Source: Epiperipatus broadwayi (taxonomy: Eukaryota > Onychophora > Udeonychophora > Euonychophora > Peripatidae). From it: a stretch of DNA of 64,000 nt. Every line of letters starts with the position of its first letter. Within the stretch, counting starts at the first letter, position 1. The position numbers and the translations under genes were made by a program. The notes beneath the pieces were generated by a model that was given only the letters and a program-made list of their open reading frames with translations, searched no databases and was not told the DNA's origin. The stretch is taken from the NCBI GenBank assembly GCA_028023455.1, contig JAQFVV010012423.1, forward strand, positions 1,317,273 through 1,381,272. Reading direction: 5' to 3'. Positions 37,380 through 50,648 of this stretch are shown here, piece by piece.

Positions 37380-38543
37380 TAAAAATATTAGTAATAATAA
37401 AGATTAATCTTGGTAATAAAAAATACAAAAATAAATAAATCATTTTAATTAATTATTGTTATTTAAAAACAAAACAAAAGGAAAAAATATTAATGTATAA
37501 CATTTTATTTTTTATTTTATTTTTAGCATAATAATTTATTTTGTTGAACAGAAAGTTATATTGAAACATTGGGAGAAATGTAGAAAAAAAAATAGTATAC
37601 AAAAATGTAGACTCCTGTAATGAAAAGTAACAAAAAAGTTTTGTCTTCAGGTGTGATACTTAAAAAAAAGAACTTAAATATATATTTTGAATTTATGATC
37701 AAAATAAAGTTTTGAATAAAATTAAAAAAAAATGGGGATGATCTACTTCTCTCTCATCAGCCAACAAGGTGAATTAAATTTTGAACCTCTCTCACCATAT
37801 AATTGATTTGTTAATTATTTTATTAAGAAAACAATATGCAAGATATTAAGAGACAACAATAAACAAACAATAGTATTAAAAGCATTATTCTAAAATCACA
37901 AAAGATCTAAAGAAAGGTGATATTCTATAGGAAAATAGACTAAATAATTGTTAATTCAAATAATACTCTTATTTTATTATTATTTCCTTTATTTATTTCA
38001 AAATATTATTTACAAAAAGGATAAATTTACTAAAATTCTAAGGGGAGCATTTGAGAATCACACTTTTTATTTTTTTAAATGACTATTAGTTTTTTTTGTG
38101 TGTGATTGATAAAAAATGTCTTAATTTTATATACACACATTTAAAAAAATCAAAAATAAGCATTTACTTTAAATGGTTTTATAAACAATATTATTTATGG
38201 TTTTTTTAAAATAAGTATAAATAAATTAAGAAAAAATACATTCTTATTCATAGATATTTTTGAAATATATATTTTTAATGTATGGCAGTTGGGTATGTAT
38301 ATATTAAAATTATAATAGTAAAATAATATTATTTATTTCAATAAACTGGTCAAATTATTTTTTATTTTATACATTGATAAAGAAACCCAATGCTGTATTT
38401 TAACATTTATTAATTTTAGATAATGTTTGAAATAAATTATTGGTTTTATTTAATTTTTTGTGAAATAAACCTATGTTTTAGAATTATTTAATTTGTCAAT
38501 TTTCACATAAACTGTTAATTGTTTACATAGTAATAAAACTAGC
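37380..38543. other. AT-rich DNA, nothing assigned
   Basis: No supported gene or repeat. Confidence 0.4.
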
Positions 38544-38672
38544 CAACACTTAGACAATCCCAATATCAATAACAATCAACAATCTCAATGTATTGTCAAA
38601 GTGTTAAAAGATTGCCTTGACAATGGATTAAGATTGTGGATTGTTATTGATATTGGGATTATCTAAATGTTG
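38544..38672. repeat. 129-bp hairpin, foldback family C
   Basis: Left arm about 38544-38587 and right arm 38629-38672 are inverted copies with few mismatches, sharing 'aatcccaatatcaataacaa'. The same unit appears as a direct pair at 36524-36700. Confidence 0.75.
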
Positions 38673-41600
38673 ATTGATTTTAATGATTACTTATAAACTT
38701 ATTTAGCTTTGAGCATTATTACACTTATAATAATAAAAATATAGGCAATATTTTTAATAAAAAACAATATTATTATTGTATGATCTCTTTTCTTACTCTT
38801 TCTTTTTTAATGTCTTTTTTAATATTGTTAACTCTTATAGCTTCAACTCTCTAGTAGTTCTTTTAAAAGATTGCTAGATATTCTACTGCATTAAATAATA
38901 GTAAAAGGACATTATAAAATAAAAATATAGTGTTCAATCTCTAATGATCATTGAATTCCTGAAAAAGGCCACAAGAAAGTCAAAATTGTAAAAAGTAATG
39001 GAAAAAAAAAATAGTATAAAAGAATGAATATTTATTAGAAAATAATTTACTACTTTAAAACAATTAGAATATATATAATATAAACTGTTGATCATTATGC
39101 CTTTTTTTTTGTCATTTTTCAAATGTAATTTTTAATGAACTTCTTATCCTCCCCCCCCCCCCAAAAAAAAGTTTCATTATTTTTTATTGTAGTTCTAAGT
39201 ACAAAATTTATTAAATTTGATGATGAATCTTTAAATTCTTTATTCTAAAAGAAATTATTTAAGAAATAATCATTTTTTGTTACAGTCCTATTTCTGGTTA
39301 AATCAATCCACTTTAGGCTGAGAAAGTAACATGTATACAATTGAACTGCAAACGATTCTTTATATTAAAAACTGATACATAAACTAATTTGTTTTATTAA
39401 AAAAATTTAAAAATATGTCATTAATTAAAGTTGATATGAATATAATTTTTTTATTATAAACATATGCTAAAATTTTTAATTAATGAATAAAAAATAATTA
39501 AAACTTAAGAGTACGAGTTATTTTTCTTTAATTATTTTAGTAGTATTAAAAGTCATATCACAATGTTAAATTACTCTTTCAGTAATAGTTTAAAATAAAT
39601 TAAAGATATGTAAGAAATTTCCAAATCCTTAGAATATCTTTAACATTTTATAATCCATTTCCATAGAAAAATAAAAAAAATAAAAACAAGTAAAGAAAGA
39701 AATAGTTGAGTAACAAAATTAGTTTTTAAATTATATAAAGAAATGGTAAATAGATAAAATGAATTCAAAGTATTAAACTGTTTATTAAAAAAAATTGTAA
39801 TACTTTTAAACAGTGATATTATTAATAATTTTAAAGAAAATAAAACTAATTGCAAAGATTCTTTCATATTTGTCACACAATTCTTCATGATAACAAATGA
39901 GTAATTAGAAAATAATATGTTTTTTGTAAACCAGAAATTCACAAAATACTAATTAACAATACATAAACAGAAACAAAAATGTCCAAATTTTCATTTTCAG
40001 TAACATCATATCTTTATAAACAAATATAATAGTGCATTTTCTGTAGTCATTAAAAATTATTAAAAAGATACTTTGGTTTAAAATCATTCATTTTTTAAGC
40101 TATGAGCATAAAATAACTATTGCACAATGGGTTTATTTTTTAAAAACAAAACAACTATTTTCTAAATATAAATTTGATGTTGAAGATGAAAATATAAATC
40201 CATTAAAGTTTTTATTTTTGTTTTGAAATATATTGTGTAATGTGATATATAATGGTTTTTTAAAAATGAAATCTAAAATATTTAAATATAGACTAAATAC
40301 CTAAAAATTTTGATAGCCATGTTAAAATTTCATTTCTCTAAAATTTTTAATTCTATAATAAACTCATCTACTTCTTACTTTTTATTATTCATTTATTTAT
40401 CTAATTCTGATTCGCTTCTTTTATCATGCTATCCCATTCTAATGAAAACTGTTTTAATAGTTCTACTAATCTGTCCTCATATTCTCCAGTATCATTATAA
40501 AGATCTATAAAAAAACATAAATCTCTCTATTTTTTATTATTTTTGTCTTTAAATTTCTTCACTTTTCATACAATTTATCCTGATTTTTCTTGACCATCTT
40601 CCACTTCAAAATTAAATGTTTAATATTCGCTATCTCATCTCACTGAAAATGGTTTGTTTCTTACAATGAAGCTGTCAATAGGAAAATACTATCACAAATA
40701 ATGATAAAATGTTATAATTTGGAGTCAGAGTTTGCGCCAAAGGGTCTCATTGCAGACATGAACTTAAAGGATGCCATTACCCAAAAGGCAAATGTATTTT
40801 TTTTAAAAAAAAAAAAAGATTTCTTTGTAATGAGATTGCATTAATTTTGTCATTTTTTTTTTTAGTTTTATATTTTCTTTTTTGTATTTTAACTAAACAT
40901 ATTTTTGAAATAAAGATATTATTTTTATATTAAATATTCTCCACAGTCATATGTCTATTTGATTGTTTAATCTATATACCCAGAAAAAAAGGGGATGGGG
41001 TAGGGTTGAGGGGAGGTGCTTCTTATTATACGGGCTGGCATGCGCTAAAAGTTCTAGTGCCTTATTCATCTGGTTTTTGACCAAGATATAGTTTCACTAT
41101 ATGAATTGTAAAAAGTTAAAGGTGTAAAATCTGTCCTTAAATTTTTATATATGAAACAAAAAACCATAACAGCTGCAAGATGTATTCCTCTTCCTTTTTC
41201 TATCTATTTGGGCATGTTTTTACAAATATGTGTACATTTTTACAATTGAAAATTTGTCTTTTAAAATATATATCTACATTTGCATTATAAAATTTGAAAA
41301 TAATTTTAAAAATATATATTTTCAATTTTATTCAAGCTAAAAGGTTCGATTTAAATATGAAAATCGAAAAATATGAATATAGAATTTGATTACAAAAATT
41401 CAGTTTTACATTTAATTTTAAATTAATTACTGTATAATTGGATTTTAAAATATTTATTTGTCTCTATAATTAGTTTTTAGACGTTAAATGAATTTTTTTT
41501 CAATTTTATCAAACTTCAGAAGAGAAAATTATTATCTGATCTATAATAAAATTATGAATGAAAAAAAATATATATGAGAACGAAATTGAAAATAAGTTTT

Positions 41601-41885
41601 TGTAGATATACATGATAGAAATATTTTTTTTGCTTTATACGTCTAACGATGTTAATAACTTTTTGAATATAAAATGTATATGTATGTATAAAAAATAAAT
41701 TCAATTATTAGTGTAAAAAAAATACAAATATATATATAAAATAAACTTTCTTAACTGCTCCCTGCCCCCCCCCCCAACCATGAAAGAAAGACATTATTTA
41801 CTAGGCTTACCAATTTATAGCATTTTTTCATTTTTGTTTTATTCTTTAGCTCGGATTAATGAGATATTCATTTATCTGGTAGTTT
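38673..41885. other. AT-rich DNA, nothing assigned
   Basis: Holds a C12 tract at 39151-39162 and a C11 tract at 41765-41775. A slightly less AT-rich patch at 40720-40800 and 41000-41100 has no recognisable frame. The hydrophobic minus frame at 39640-39942 and the plus frame at 40310-40510 look like AT-driven chance frames. Confidence 0.4.
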
Positions 41886-42115
41886 ATGATTAGTTCCCTA
41901 CCTCATCGTCATTGTCAATCACGCAGGATGAAAGTCGCTGCAAGTTCATATCATCTTCGATCTCTAGTCACACTTCTCCACCTCATCCTAGCATATTTTC
42001 TTATTTTTTTCTTCTACCTCACATGTGATCTCTTTTTAGGTTTTTTTAATCTCTTGGAATCTAGTTTGAAATTTTCACAGTCCATCTATTATTATCTCTT
42101 CTAACAATATGTTTT
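41886..42115 (-). pseudogene. LINE reverse transcriptase C-terminal tail (copy 2)
   Basis: The minus strand encodes 'RDNNRWTVKISN' followed by 'IPRD', and after a frame change 'EVEEKNKKIC', parallel to 'RDDSRWTIEILNRIPRD' and 'NKIRKCAGM' of the copy at 13420-13815. It has several stops and at least one frame change. The copy is shorter and more decayed. Same strand as copy 1. Confidence 0.6.
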
Positions 42116-42379
42116 CTTGATATATACATGAATTCATAATATTATTTGTGGGAACTTCCATGTAGTAAAAATATAATAACTAAGTACAATAACAAGTACT
42201 TTCCTCAGAGTTTCTTATTTTTCAAATCAATAGAATGTGGGTGGTGAAATTTAAAATCACTCTTTTTTTTTCTTTTGTTATTTCCTTCTCATACTCAAAT
42301 TCTATTCTTTGAAAAATTAAAAAAAATTTTTTTATCCTCCAATAGCTTTTCCCAAATTTTTTTTTTTTTTTCAATTTGC

Positions 42380-43045
42380 ACTTCTCATTTATGCTCTTGG
42401 GCATTTAAAAAATACCTAGAGCTTCTCTTAGCAATCTTATGTCATATAGTTCAATTTTTTGCCAGAATGTGTGTTTTATTTAAATTGATGACATGGTTAG
42501 TTAATTGTATGTGTGAATAAATGGCTGATGAATGGGATTTTTCTGTAACTGCCCAAAATGTGTTCTTCCTTTCTTATATTTACCTATGATTGGCCTGTCC
42601 AATATATGAATGGGCACACACTCTACATGGAATTTCATATATACCATGACACTCCAAATGAATTTTGTCTTTAGGGCATGGAAATACTTCATTAATTTTC
42701 TTAAATGTAGTATAAACTGTGCATATATTATTTTTCTTTAAAACATTACCAATTTTATCAGTTACCCCCTCTGTATATGACAGACCTGTTTTCATTTCTA
42801 AAGTATCAAAACATTTTGTTTACTATATGAAAAAGCCCTATTAATAATCCTGTGATTATGAAGAAACAATTTTTAAGTAGCAGGGTCATCTTGAAAAATT
42901 GGCTGTCACAAGAAAGTCTCTTAGTTTTATGTAACAATGTCTTGCCACCAAAAATAATTGTCCTAGATGGTGATGAGAAGTTTCAATTAAAACATCTAAG
43001 AATGGAAGTTGCAATTATTATTTTCTATTTCCATAGTAAATTTAA
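42380..43045 (-). pseudogene. Penelope-like element remnant: RT end and GIY-YIG
   Basis: Read on the minus strand, the degraded end of an RT ('MEIENNNCNFH', 'LHNHRIINRAFSYSKQ') is followed by an open piece 42580-42795. This carries 'HLECHGIYEIPC' and 'HSYIGQANHR', the GIY ... YIG core of the Penelope-like endonuclease. Text continues in frame past TAA stops as 'LTNHVINLNKTHILAKN', and then in a shifted frame as 'LLREALGIF' and 'MPKSINEK', matching the usual end of the domain. At least five stops and two frame changes make it inactive. Penelope-like elements are widespread in invertebrates. Confidence 0.7.
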
Positions 43046-44489
43046 TATTGTTATATATATAACTAAGCCTTCTGAGAATATGAACAATTTTCAAGTGGTT
43101 TTTAAACTTATATTTTAACAACAGATTATGTATATGATCAATGAATACCTTAACCAACGTAATTTGAAGCAGTTAAGTAAAAAAAAAAATATAGAAAAAA
43201 GTAAAATTTATTCTAAGAGGTTTTCAATAGGTAAGTGCATGCATGGATTGGATAACTTGATATGCTACAGTGTGGTATGTTCATTTTTATCTATTGCTTA
43301 CACTTCACATCACACTGAAATCTGTACTAAAATTTATCTTCTCTTTAATAATTATTCCTAAGAATGATTCATATCTTTTCATTATTTTTTTGTCATATTT
43401 GTTTTGTTTTGTTTTTAATATGTGATAAGTAACAATAAAGTATGATATTGATAATGATTAATCATAATTGTAGTTGCAGAATGACATGTTTAAAACTGCA
43501 TAGGAGAAAGCAATGATTATTATTAATTCTAAATTTAAAAAATTTAGTATGAACTTAAAAAAAAATATGTATACAAACCGAAACTTACAAAATCATTTAC
43601 AAAAAAAATTGGAATATAAATCAAAATGGTCATTTTCTATGAATCTCAAGTAGCTTAAATTAGCTAAATTTTTGTTGATTTAAAACATCTAATTTTGCAT
43701 AATTAATAATTTATTACTAGAACTTAACTTTACAAAACTGAATAACCATTAATTCATCTGGTACTCTATAAAATAATAATAAATACAACAAGTACACAGA
43801 TTATCATTATAATATTGAATCAGATAAAAATTGCATTATGAGCTATAAAAATATCTGGAAGAATCTTTTGATAAATGCTCATGCAGTTTTGTTAAAATAA
43901 TGTCAAATGGTACATTACCATGACAATCTGCTTTTAACTTCCAAATGATTTCTTAAAAATAAAGTCCTTTTAGGGATTGTTTTCATAAAAATTATAAATT
44001 GTAACAGAATATCATCAACAATATATACACAATAAGGAAAACATGAAAATTGAAAAGTTAAATAAGAATGAACCTGTTTGTTTTCAAAGATGAAAAATTG
44101 AAGTTCATTAGTCAAACATTTTTTTTTGCAATCTGCATAAGTTCACACCAATCACATCATAGTTGTTTTATAATCACATATAATTGCATTCTTACAATTT
44201 GAAATTATTTATAATATATATATATATGAGGTCATAGAGTCAACCATAACAAATTGGCAATGAACTTGATAAAATTATTGCTTCTAGGAGTGCTATTTTA
44301 TTCTAATTATTTTATTCCAGATATATTTATTGTAATCTTGAACAAGCAATGGGCACTAAAATCATTGCTACTACATTATCAGATTAATTTTTGGCTATAT
44401 CTTATTTTCAGTGAGCAGTAAGATTACACGTGCAATATATTACTAATTTGAAATTCAAAAATACCATAAGATTTGGAACCAAGACAGTT
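43046..44489. other. AT-rich DNA, nothing assigned
   Basis: Further decayed Penelope-like sequence could extend into the start of this stretch, but I could not follow it. A (TA)n run lies at about 44214-44227. Confidence 0.4.
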
Positions 44490-44720
44490 TGATTTAAGTT
44501 ATATAGATGTTTTATATCAATTATAGATATATCTTTAATACTTTAGCTATAATAGTTTATATAACAACAAAACATCACATGAATGTTTCTACTTACATTC
44601 AATGTGCTTCAAAACAGTGAGTCACTTTATTTTACTCTTATCTAATGTGAGTTTGAGTAATCAATGAATGCTAAATGAAAGTGCTACTTTCACATGTCCA
44701 GATTAATTTCATTGAAGTTA
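44490..44720. repeat. Highly diverged foldback-group repeat
   Basis: Faint similarity to 15970-16180: 'agttatatagatgtttta', 'aacatcacatgaat' and 'gtttgagtaatcaatgaatg' lie in the same order and spacing. A similarly faint match lies at 46110-46260. Old copies; boundaries are guesses. Confidence 0.3.
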
Positions 44721-46889
44721 AAAGTCAAAAACTACTTTGCACAAACCTTGATGTAGCATTATCATTTAATGACTGTTGACAAAACTGGAGTGCATTAAAA
44801 AGAATAAATTATTGCTCTGAAAGTATATGTTGAATGAAAACACTGAAAGTCATGTGCAGTTTTATTGGATAAAATTAACTGACATGATGAATTTCTGGAA
44901 CAAATGGTATATTTTGAGAAACTAGTGTTTGAGGAAGATTTAGTAAATGAAATGTGTAGATATACATTTTATAGAAGAAGCTATTAAAGGCAGTCAGTCT
45001 CAAATGTTTAATCTTAAAAATTACTTGGACTTGATAAAAGATAATACACAGCTAAAAAATGCAATCTAATGTTTTCTTTTAGCAAAATGATAACCCGTTG
45101 GAGAGACTTTTGCTTTGCAGGGGCTATTTAAAGATTATTTTTATCTTTTTTCCTTACCCTAAATTAATGTATTATCTTTCATTTTAGTTTTATATTCAAG
45201 TATTTGAAGAATTCAACAATGAAAATAACCATGCTACGCATCACTGATAGTCTTTATATTCGGTATAAGATTGAATAGGAATTATAACTATAATTAATTT
45301 TAAAATATTTGTTTATGTGTAAGCTTATCTTTTTTCTTTAATTAATAATGTTTTAAATTTGCTTAAATGAACAAAAGTTTTACATCTGTTTGATAAAACT
45401 GCAAGATAGCTAGCTGTGTTAATAAATGATTTATCTACTAAATAATTGCATCGTATTTGTTCTGGTCTATACATTTTATTTAATTATATTGTTTTATTAT
45501 TCATTTCTCGCTAATTGCAACAAAGATAATGGAGATAATTATCACTTTAATGGAAATATTTACAAGATCACACTACCTTTGGGAAAATCTGAGCAATTAA
45601 TTGATTTCTAGCGAATTATTTTACATTTTTCGTTGGTATATTTAAATTTAATTAAAGTTTTAAATAAATTACAATAATTGGTATTATTATTATAATCAGA
45701 ATTGTAATTATTAGTTACAAATTGTATTACATGTATATATTAGCTAGTAGTATCCAGCCATGAAACTCTTTTCAGAAGTTGAAAATGCAATATATAACTG
45801 GCTGGATTGTTTAACCCTGTAAATCGAAGCTTGACTTATCGTTTTTAGCTCATTCAATATCATGATCTCCTGAATGACCAAATCTTTCAATTATTACTTT
45901 AATTTGGATGAAGGAGCATGGTTTTTTTCATGAAGAGAGATAGTGTGTAGTTTCAACATATTATTCACAATTGAAGCTGTAATTCTGGTTAATGGTTAGT
46001 TTCATTAAAGATAAGGAATTTTTTATACTTTTATAATATATTTATTAATTTTGCTATATTTTCCTATGTGCAAAAATATTACATAACTATCTCAAATTCC
46101 TTTTAACATATACTTCCAAGAGCAGTTCACTTCAGAATCATCTAGATCCAGTTTGAATAATCAATGAGTATAGGTTGATAATACAGTTATATCAGCATTG
46201 CCAAATTAATGAATAAAGTTTCAGAATTCACATCTGGTACTAATGCAACTTTTCTATTTATTAGCTGATTTAATTTCTTTATATTATCAAGTGAAAAGCC
46301 TAAAATTAAAAAAACTCTAATATTTTGAACCTAAACAAATTTACTTATTTTATATAAATATAAGTCCATCTTTGAATTTTAGTCTTCTCTATTAAAAATA
46401 AAAATTAAAAATTGATCAGGGTATATATACATATACACACTGCCATCTAAGAATCATGGATAATCCAACAATAAACACTAAGCAGTACTAATGATATGTT
46501 TATATCACAGACCATTATTTTTAGAAAACTCCAGTTCATAAAAACATATATTAGAAGTAAGCTGAAAAAATTATGAAATGTTTATTTCTATTTATATTAA
46601 CTTTCCTAGCCAAAAAAAAAGAAGAAGAAGAAGAAGAGATTCATTGTTATCATAAAAACTGATATATTAATTCTATATTATTTATATGTTATAGCTCTGA
46701 AGAAGGCTGGTAAATAGTCAAAACTATAAGAACATTTTGTCAAGGTTTTAATTCTTGTATATGATATGTATTCATATATATTTGTATATTATAGCTCTGA
46801 AGTGTTTTGCTGGACAACAGAAACTCTAAGAAGATTTTGACAAGTTAAGTTCAAATTATGTAGAAAGATGAATAAAGAAAGAAGTATTT
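44721..46889. other. AT-rich DNA with two short repeats
   Basis: Two direct copies of a ~105-bp module beginning 'tatagctctgaag' lie at about 46690-46750 and 46790-46850; the second has several differences. A (GAA)n run lies at 46618-46637. Otherwise nothing is supported. Confidence 0.4.
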
Positions 46890-47290
46890 GTATTTTTATA
46901 TTGGACTATTTCCATCATCTAATATGTGTGTTGAAGGTCTTTAGAAAAGTTTTAATTTTAGTTAAATATTCCAAATGCATTCAACTGTTAGTAATATCAC
47001 AGCAAACAGGTTAGTATATGCACCAACTGTTAGTAATATCACAGCAAACAAATGTTAATAATATCACAGCAAACAGGTTAGTATATGCACTAACTGTTAG
47101 TAATACCACAGCTAACAGGTTAGTATATGCATAACGTTTCGAGAGGTATTTTTCTCCCCTCTTCTTCAGGTGTTTCTGGCCTGACCAGTGATAGTACTAG
47201 CATGGGATTCGAACCTGGGTCCTTAGATTTTTGATTATTGAAATTTAAGGTAACGCTCTAACCAACTGAGCCATCCTGCCCAAGGCAACA
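46890..47290 (-). mobile_element. tRNA-headed SINE with internal minisatellite
   Basis: The minus-strand head 47206-47282 has A box 'TGGCTCAGTTGG' and B box 'GGTTCGAATCC', both near-consensus. The anticodon-type stem (CCTTA/TAAGG) encloses a loop of about 20 nt instead of 7, so it is not a functional tRNA. Then comes a ~75-nt central part with 'CTCTCGAAACGTTATGC', then about five units of a ~43-bp minisatellite ('ctgtgatattactaacagtt'), then a unique end shared with 34645-34830. Invertebrate SINEs often have a tRNA head, a conserved centre and a LINE-like 3' end. Strong Pol III boxes suggest it could be transcribed. Confidence 0.8.
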
Positions 47291-48599
47291 GTATGTAGTA
47301 ATTTCATATACTTATTTATGAGGTTCCTCCTGATTTCTCCACTTTTTCCTCAGAGCAAAGTTGATTAGTAGTTTCCATACATTATGTATAGTCACACTAG
47401 GTTGGCTTATGGGATATTTGTTTAATTGCTGTATCTGATAATAGTTGTCACTGAAGTAGCAATCCCATATCCATGGATTCACCTGCCATGTTTTGAGTAA
47501 CAAATGAATTGAAAAAAATATTAAGTAAAAAAGTTTAAAATTTGAAAACTTAAATTTGCATACATTAGCTCACTCACCTGAATAATTAATTTGTCTTACC
47601 TATTTCTTCATCTTGAGAACTCAATCATTATCAAAATAAAAGCATTCTTTTTTTTGAAGGCACTACAAATAAGTTACTAGATAAAACTTTTATCAATATA
47701 ATCTCAGAGTGCAAAATTAATAATTGCAATGATTTTAACCAGACTAAGAGAAGTCACGCAGTGCTTTTTTTGTATGTGACATAATAAAAATATTTTCTGA
47801 AAATAATATTATAATTTAATTTGGATATAATTTAATTACTATAAAAATCAGGTGAAATTTACTGCGCAAGATAACGCCAATATATAGATATTGAAACGGT
47901 ATATATCTATCCTCATATATTTCACCTATTTTCCCCCATAGCTCTATCTGTACCAGCTTTAAACCCTTCATGAGGACATATTTAAAGATGATAACACAGT
48001 TATATATGTATCACTATATATATATATATGCGAATAAATGTCTAATATTTTAGATATAGCTATATTGCAGCAGATATTTTAATTTAAAATAATCTATTTT
48101 GAATTGCAAATTTTATTTCTTTAAAAAAGTCACTTTATCCTTTTAAACATTAAAACTGCATGTATATATGTGTAGTCTATGTGTTACCATGATACATATA
48201 TAGCGCAATTTCATTTAGTAATTTCTTATAATTCTTAATTTTAACTTAGAATTATTGTAAACAAGAATCACATCACGTGCACTTGTGTTAGTATAGCATG
48301 AGATAAAAATCTAAAATTGTAATTTTGGCAATAATATTTTTCCAAAATATATTTTCTTGTACACAAGATCTACTTGACTGGAACTATTGCTAGATCTTGA
48401 GGGATTAGAAGTAGTCAAATTTAGCCACTAACATTCTGTTAAAAAATTAAAACAAAGGTCTAAATAATTTTAGTAAATTAAAATCTAAAATCTTAAAAAG
48501 GTGTTAATTGATGCATTCATGGAAAATAATTTTGTCAAAATTATAGTCTGACCTCAGGATCATATAAATAGGCTATATTTTATTATTATATATCACACT
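47291..48599. other. Mixed DNA, nothing assigned
   Basis: A 63-codon minus frame (47312-47503) with Trp-rich, balanced composition lies just upstream of the SINE head. I do not recognise it. (TA)n at about 48016-48029. The rest is AT-rich. Confidence 0.35.
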
Positions 48600-48840
48600 C
48601 TGTATATTTTTCAAGAAGAGTTGCCACCAGACTGCACGCCAGTTATAATTTTGATATGCCCGAGTAGGAGTGTGACATTCACTGTTTCCTTTGCCAGGGA
48701 GATGGTGATCTCTAGTCCCATTCTTGGTGCTGACTGGCACACCATCATCATCATAGGAGTGGGAGATGTTCTTATCAACAGCTTGTTGCAAGAATATAAC
48801 AATTAAATCACACTGCCAATTCAGAGATACAGAGTGCAAC
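48600..48840. other. Patch with three overlapping open frames
   Basis: One plus-strand frame (48621-48806) and two minus-strand frames (48611-48802, 48573-48839) are open across the same ~190 bp, which is less AT-rich than its surroundings. The minus 63-codon frame and the plus 61-codon frame both look protein-like. No domain is recognised and no clear splice sites bound it. It could be a fragment of an old coding element or of an exon; the strand is undecided. Confidence 0.3.
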
Positions 48841-49131
48841 TATATCTGCCACCTGATGTGTCCAAGAAACAATCTGTGAGAAGCTAGATAATCATCCAAA
48901 TACTGCAAGGCTCTAACATAGACTTAATCTTTGAAACTTAATCAATTCAAAGCTAGTTTATAATGTAAAAATGAACATTCAAAATCCAAACTCTCATTTA
49001 AAGTAATATATAAACTTGTAGAAATCTTGCCTGAGAGTACATCTGTAAACTTTCATTTTGCCTATTCTAAATTAAATATATCAAATTTATTAAGCATAAA
49101 CAGATAATATTGTAATAACGTGAAAGCTAAA
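48841..49131. other. AT-rich DNA, nothing assigned
   Basis: No supported feature. Confidence 0.4.
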
Positions 49132-49550
49132 ACTTTCAACAGATACGCCTTACCCATGCTTATGTGACAGCCAATAAGATGGAATAATGACATCACATGG
49201 AACTCTCAATTCTCAAACACAAGTTTAATAAATTTGATATATTTACATTTGTTAATATCATTTCATTAGATTTAAAAAAAATTGTTTCATAGTAAATCGA
49301 AAGATTTTGCATTGTTTATTTTATATATAATATTTAGTGAAGTAAATGTGAAGGTACTTAAGCTTCACACTCTTAGTTCAAAATGCTTGAGTCTGGCTTA
49401 TTTAAATATAAATTGAGGCATAGATGAAGGTGGGTCCATCTTTTTCTTATAGTTCTGACTTGTGTTTGAGAATTGAGAGTTCCATGTGATGTCATTTTTC
49501 CATCTTATTGGCTGTCACGTAAGCATGAGTAAGGCGTATCTGTTGAAAGT
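49132..49550. mobile_element. MITE-like element with 92-bp inverted ends
   Basis: Inverted ends 49132-49223 and 49459-49550 match at about 89 of 92 positions. The outer edge is 'actttcaacagatacgcc'. The 235-bp middle has no gene. The arms contain 'gccaataagatgg' and 'atgacatcac', resembling CCAAT and CRE/AP-1 type sites. A clear target-site duplication was not found, so the superfamily is open. High arm identity suggests a young copy. Confidence 0.85.
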
Positions 49551-50636
49551 ATTATTCTAAATTAAACAACTGTAACCATTCATTTATTAAACTTATCATT
49601 ATTGTGGTTATGCCTATATATTTTGTTATGTTTTATTTTTCTAAAAATCATCTTATTATATGTTATGTTCTCCCAAATATCTCAAAATAGTAAGCACCTG
49701 TAATTTTGAGAAAATTCCAGTGAAGATATGATAATGTCTTCAGTTTAATATATTTTAATAATGCTTATTTAGCTCACTAGAATGCTGTTTTAAAATCCTA
49801 TTATGTTGGACTATTAACTGATCACTACACACTTGTTATTATCATTTTGATTTAGTTTTATATTTATATAAATATCTATTATAATTTGGACGATCAGGGT
49901 TATAAATTATGACTTTAAATATCTGTCTTATCAAAAGAAATAGACTAGACTTAGAGCTAGTATAAAAGTATATTTATTAATGCATTATTAATTACCCATT
50001 AAATATATTTTCTTCTCTCTAGTAAAACTGATTAAAGGTGCAGATTGAGATATTAAACTAGATTAATAATGTGGTTTTAGTTCATTAAGTTAGCATGATT
50101 ATTATGCTTATTTAAAAAACTGGATTCTGTTAACTATGTAGATAGAAACTATCTATTTTTAGGCACATTTAATTTAAATATTCATATTTGTATTTTACTT
50201 TATGCATTGCAGGTGTGTTCCTACAAAATATGCTTTGTACAAAATGTCTTGTTGCATTCTTTTATGGGTTCATGGTGGAACTCATCCCCATACACTTAGT
50301 TTGGGTAAGGTCATATTTTATTAGAACTGAAGCACAAAGATCCAGACCCCATTTTGTATTAAGCCTATCCAAGTTACTGAACTTAAAAATGTTCATATCT
50401 TATTAATAGAAAGCTGTCTGATCTTAGGGTATCATGCATTTTGCTGCAAAATCCTGTGAATCCACCTGCACCATGAACTTATTTCTTAATATTTTAGTCT
50501 GTGCCATAGCAAATATATGGTAATCTAAGATACAGTTATTTCCTCCTGTGCTAAATAATTATTCAGCATTGGTCTGAAACCAAATAGTTGATTGGTAGAC
50601 TAAAGCTGCATCATCCTTTAACTTTATTATACTCTC
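49551..50636. other. AT-rich DNA, nothing assigned
   Basis: The 72-codon plus frame at 50188-50406 has a balanced composition but no recognisable domain and no support as a gene. Confidence 0.4.
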
Positions 50637-50648
50637 ATATATATATAT

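Noticed and set aside
37256-37438. 60-codon plus-strand gene
   Set aside because: Its coding text runs straight through a perfect palindrome, so it is a by-product of the hairpin.
39640-39942. 100-codon minus-strand membrane protein
   Set aside because: Composition is Phe/Leu/Ile/Asn driven by AT-rich DNA, with no family signature and no conserved start context.
41886-42104. 72-codon plus-strand frame
   Set aside because: Antisense of the second LINE RT tail.
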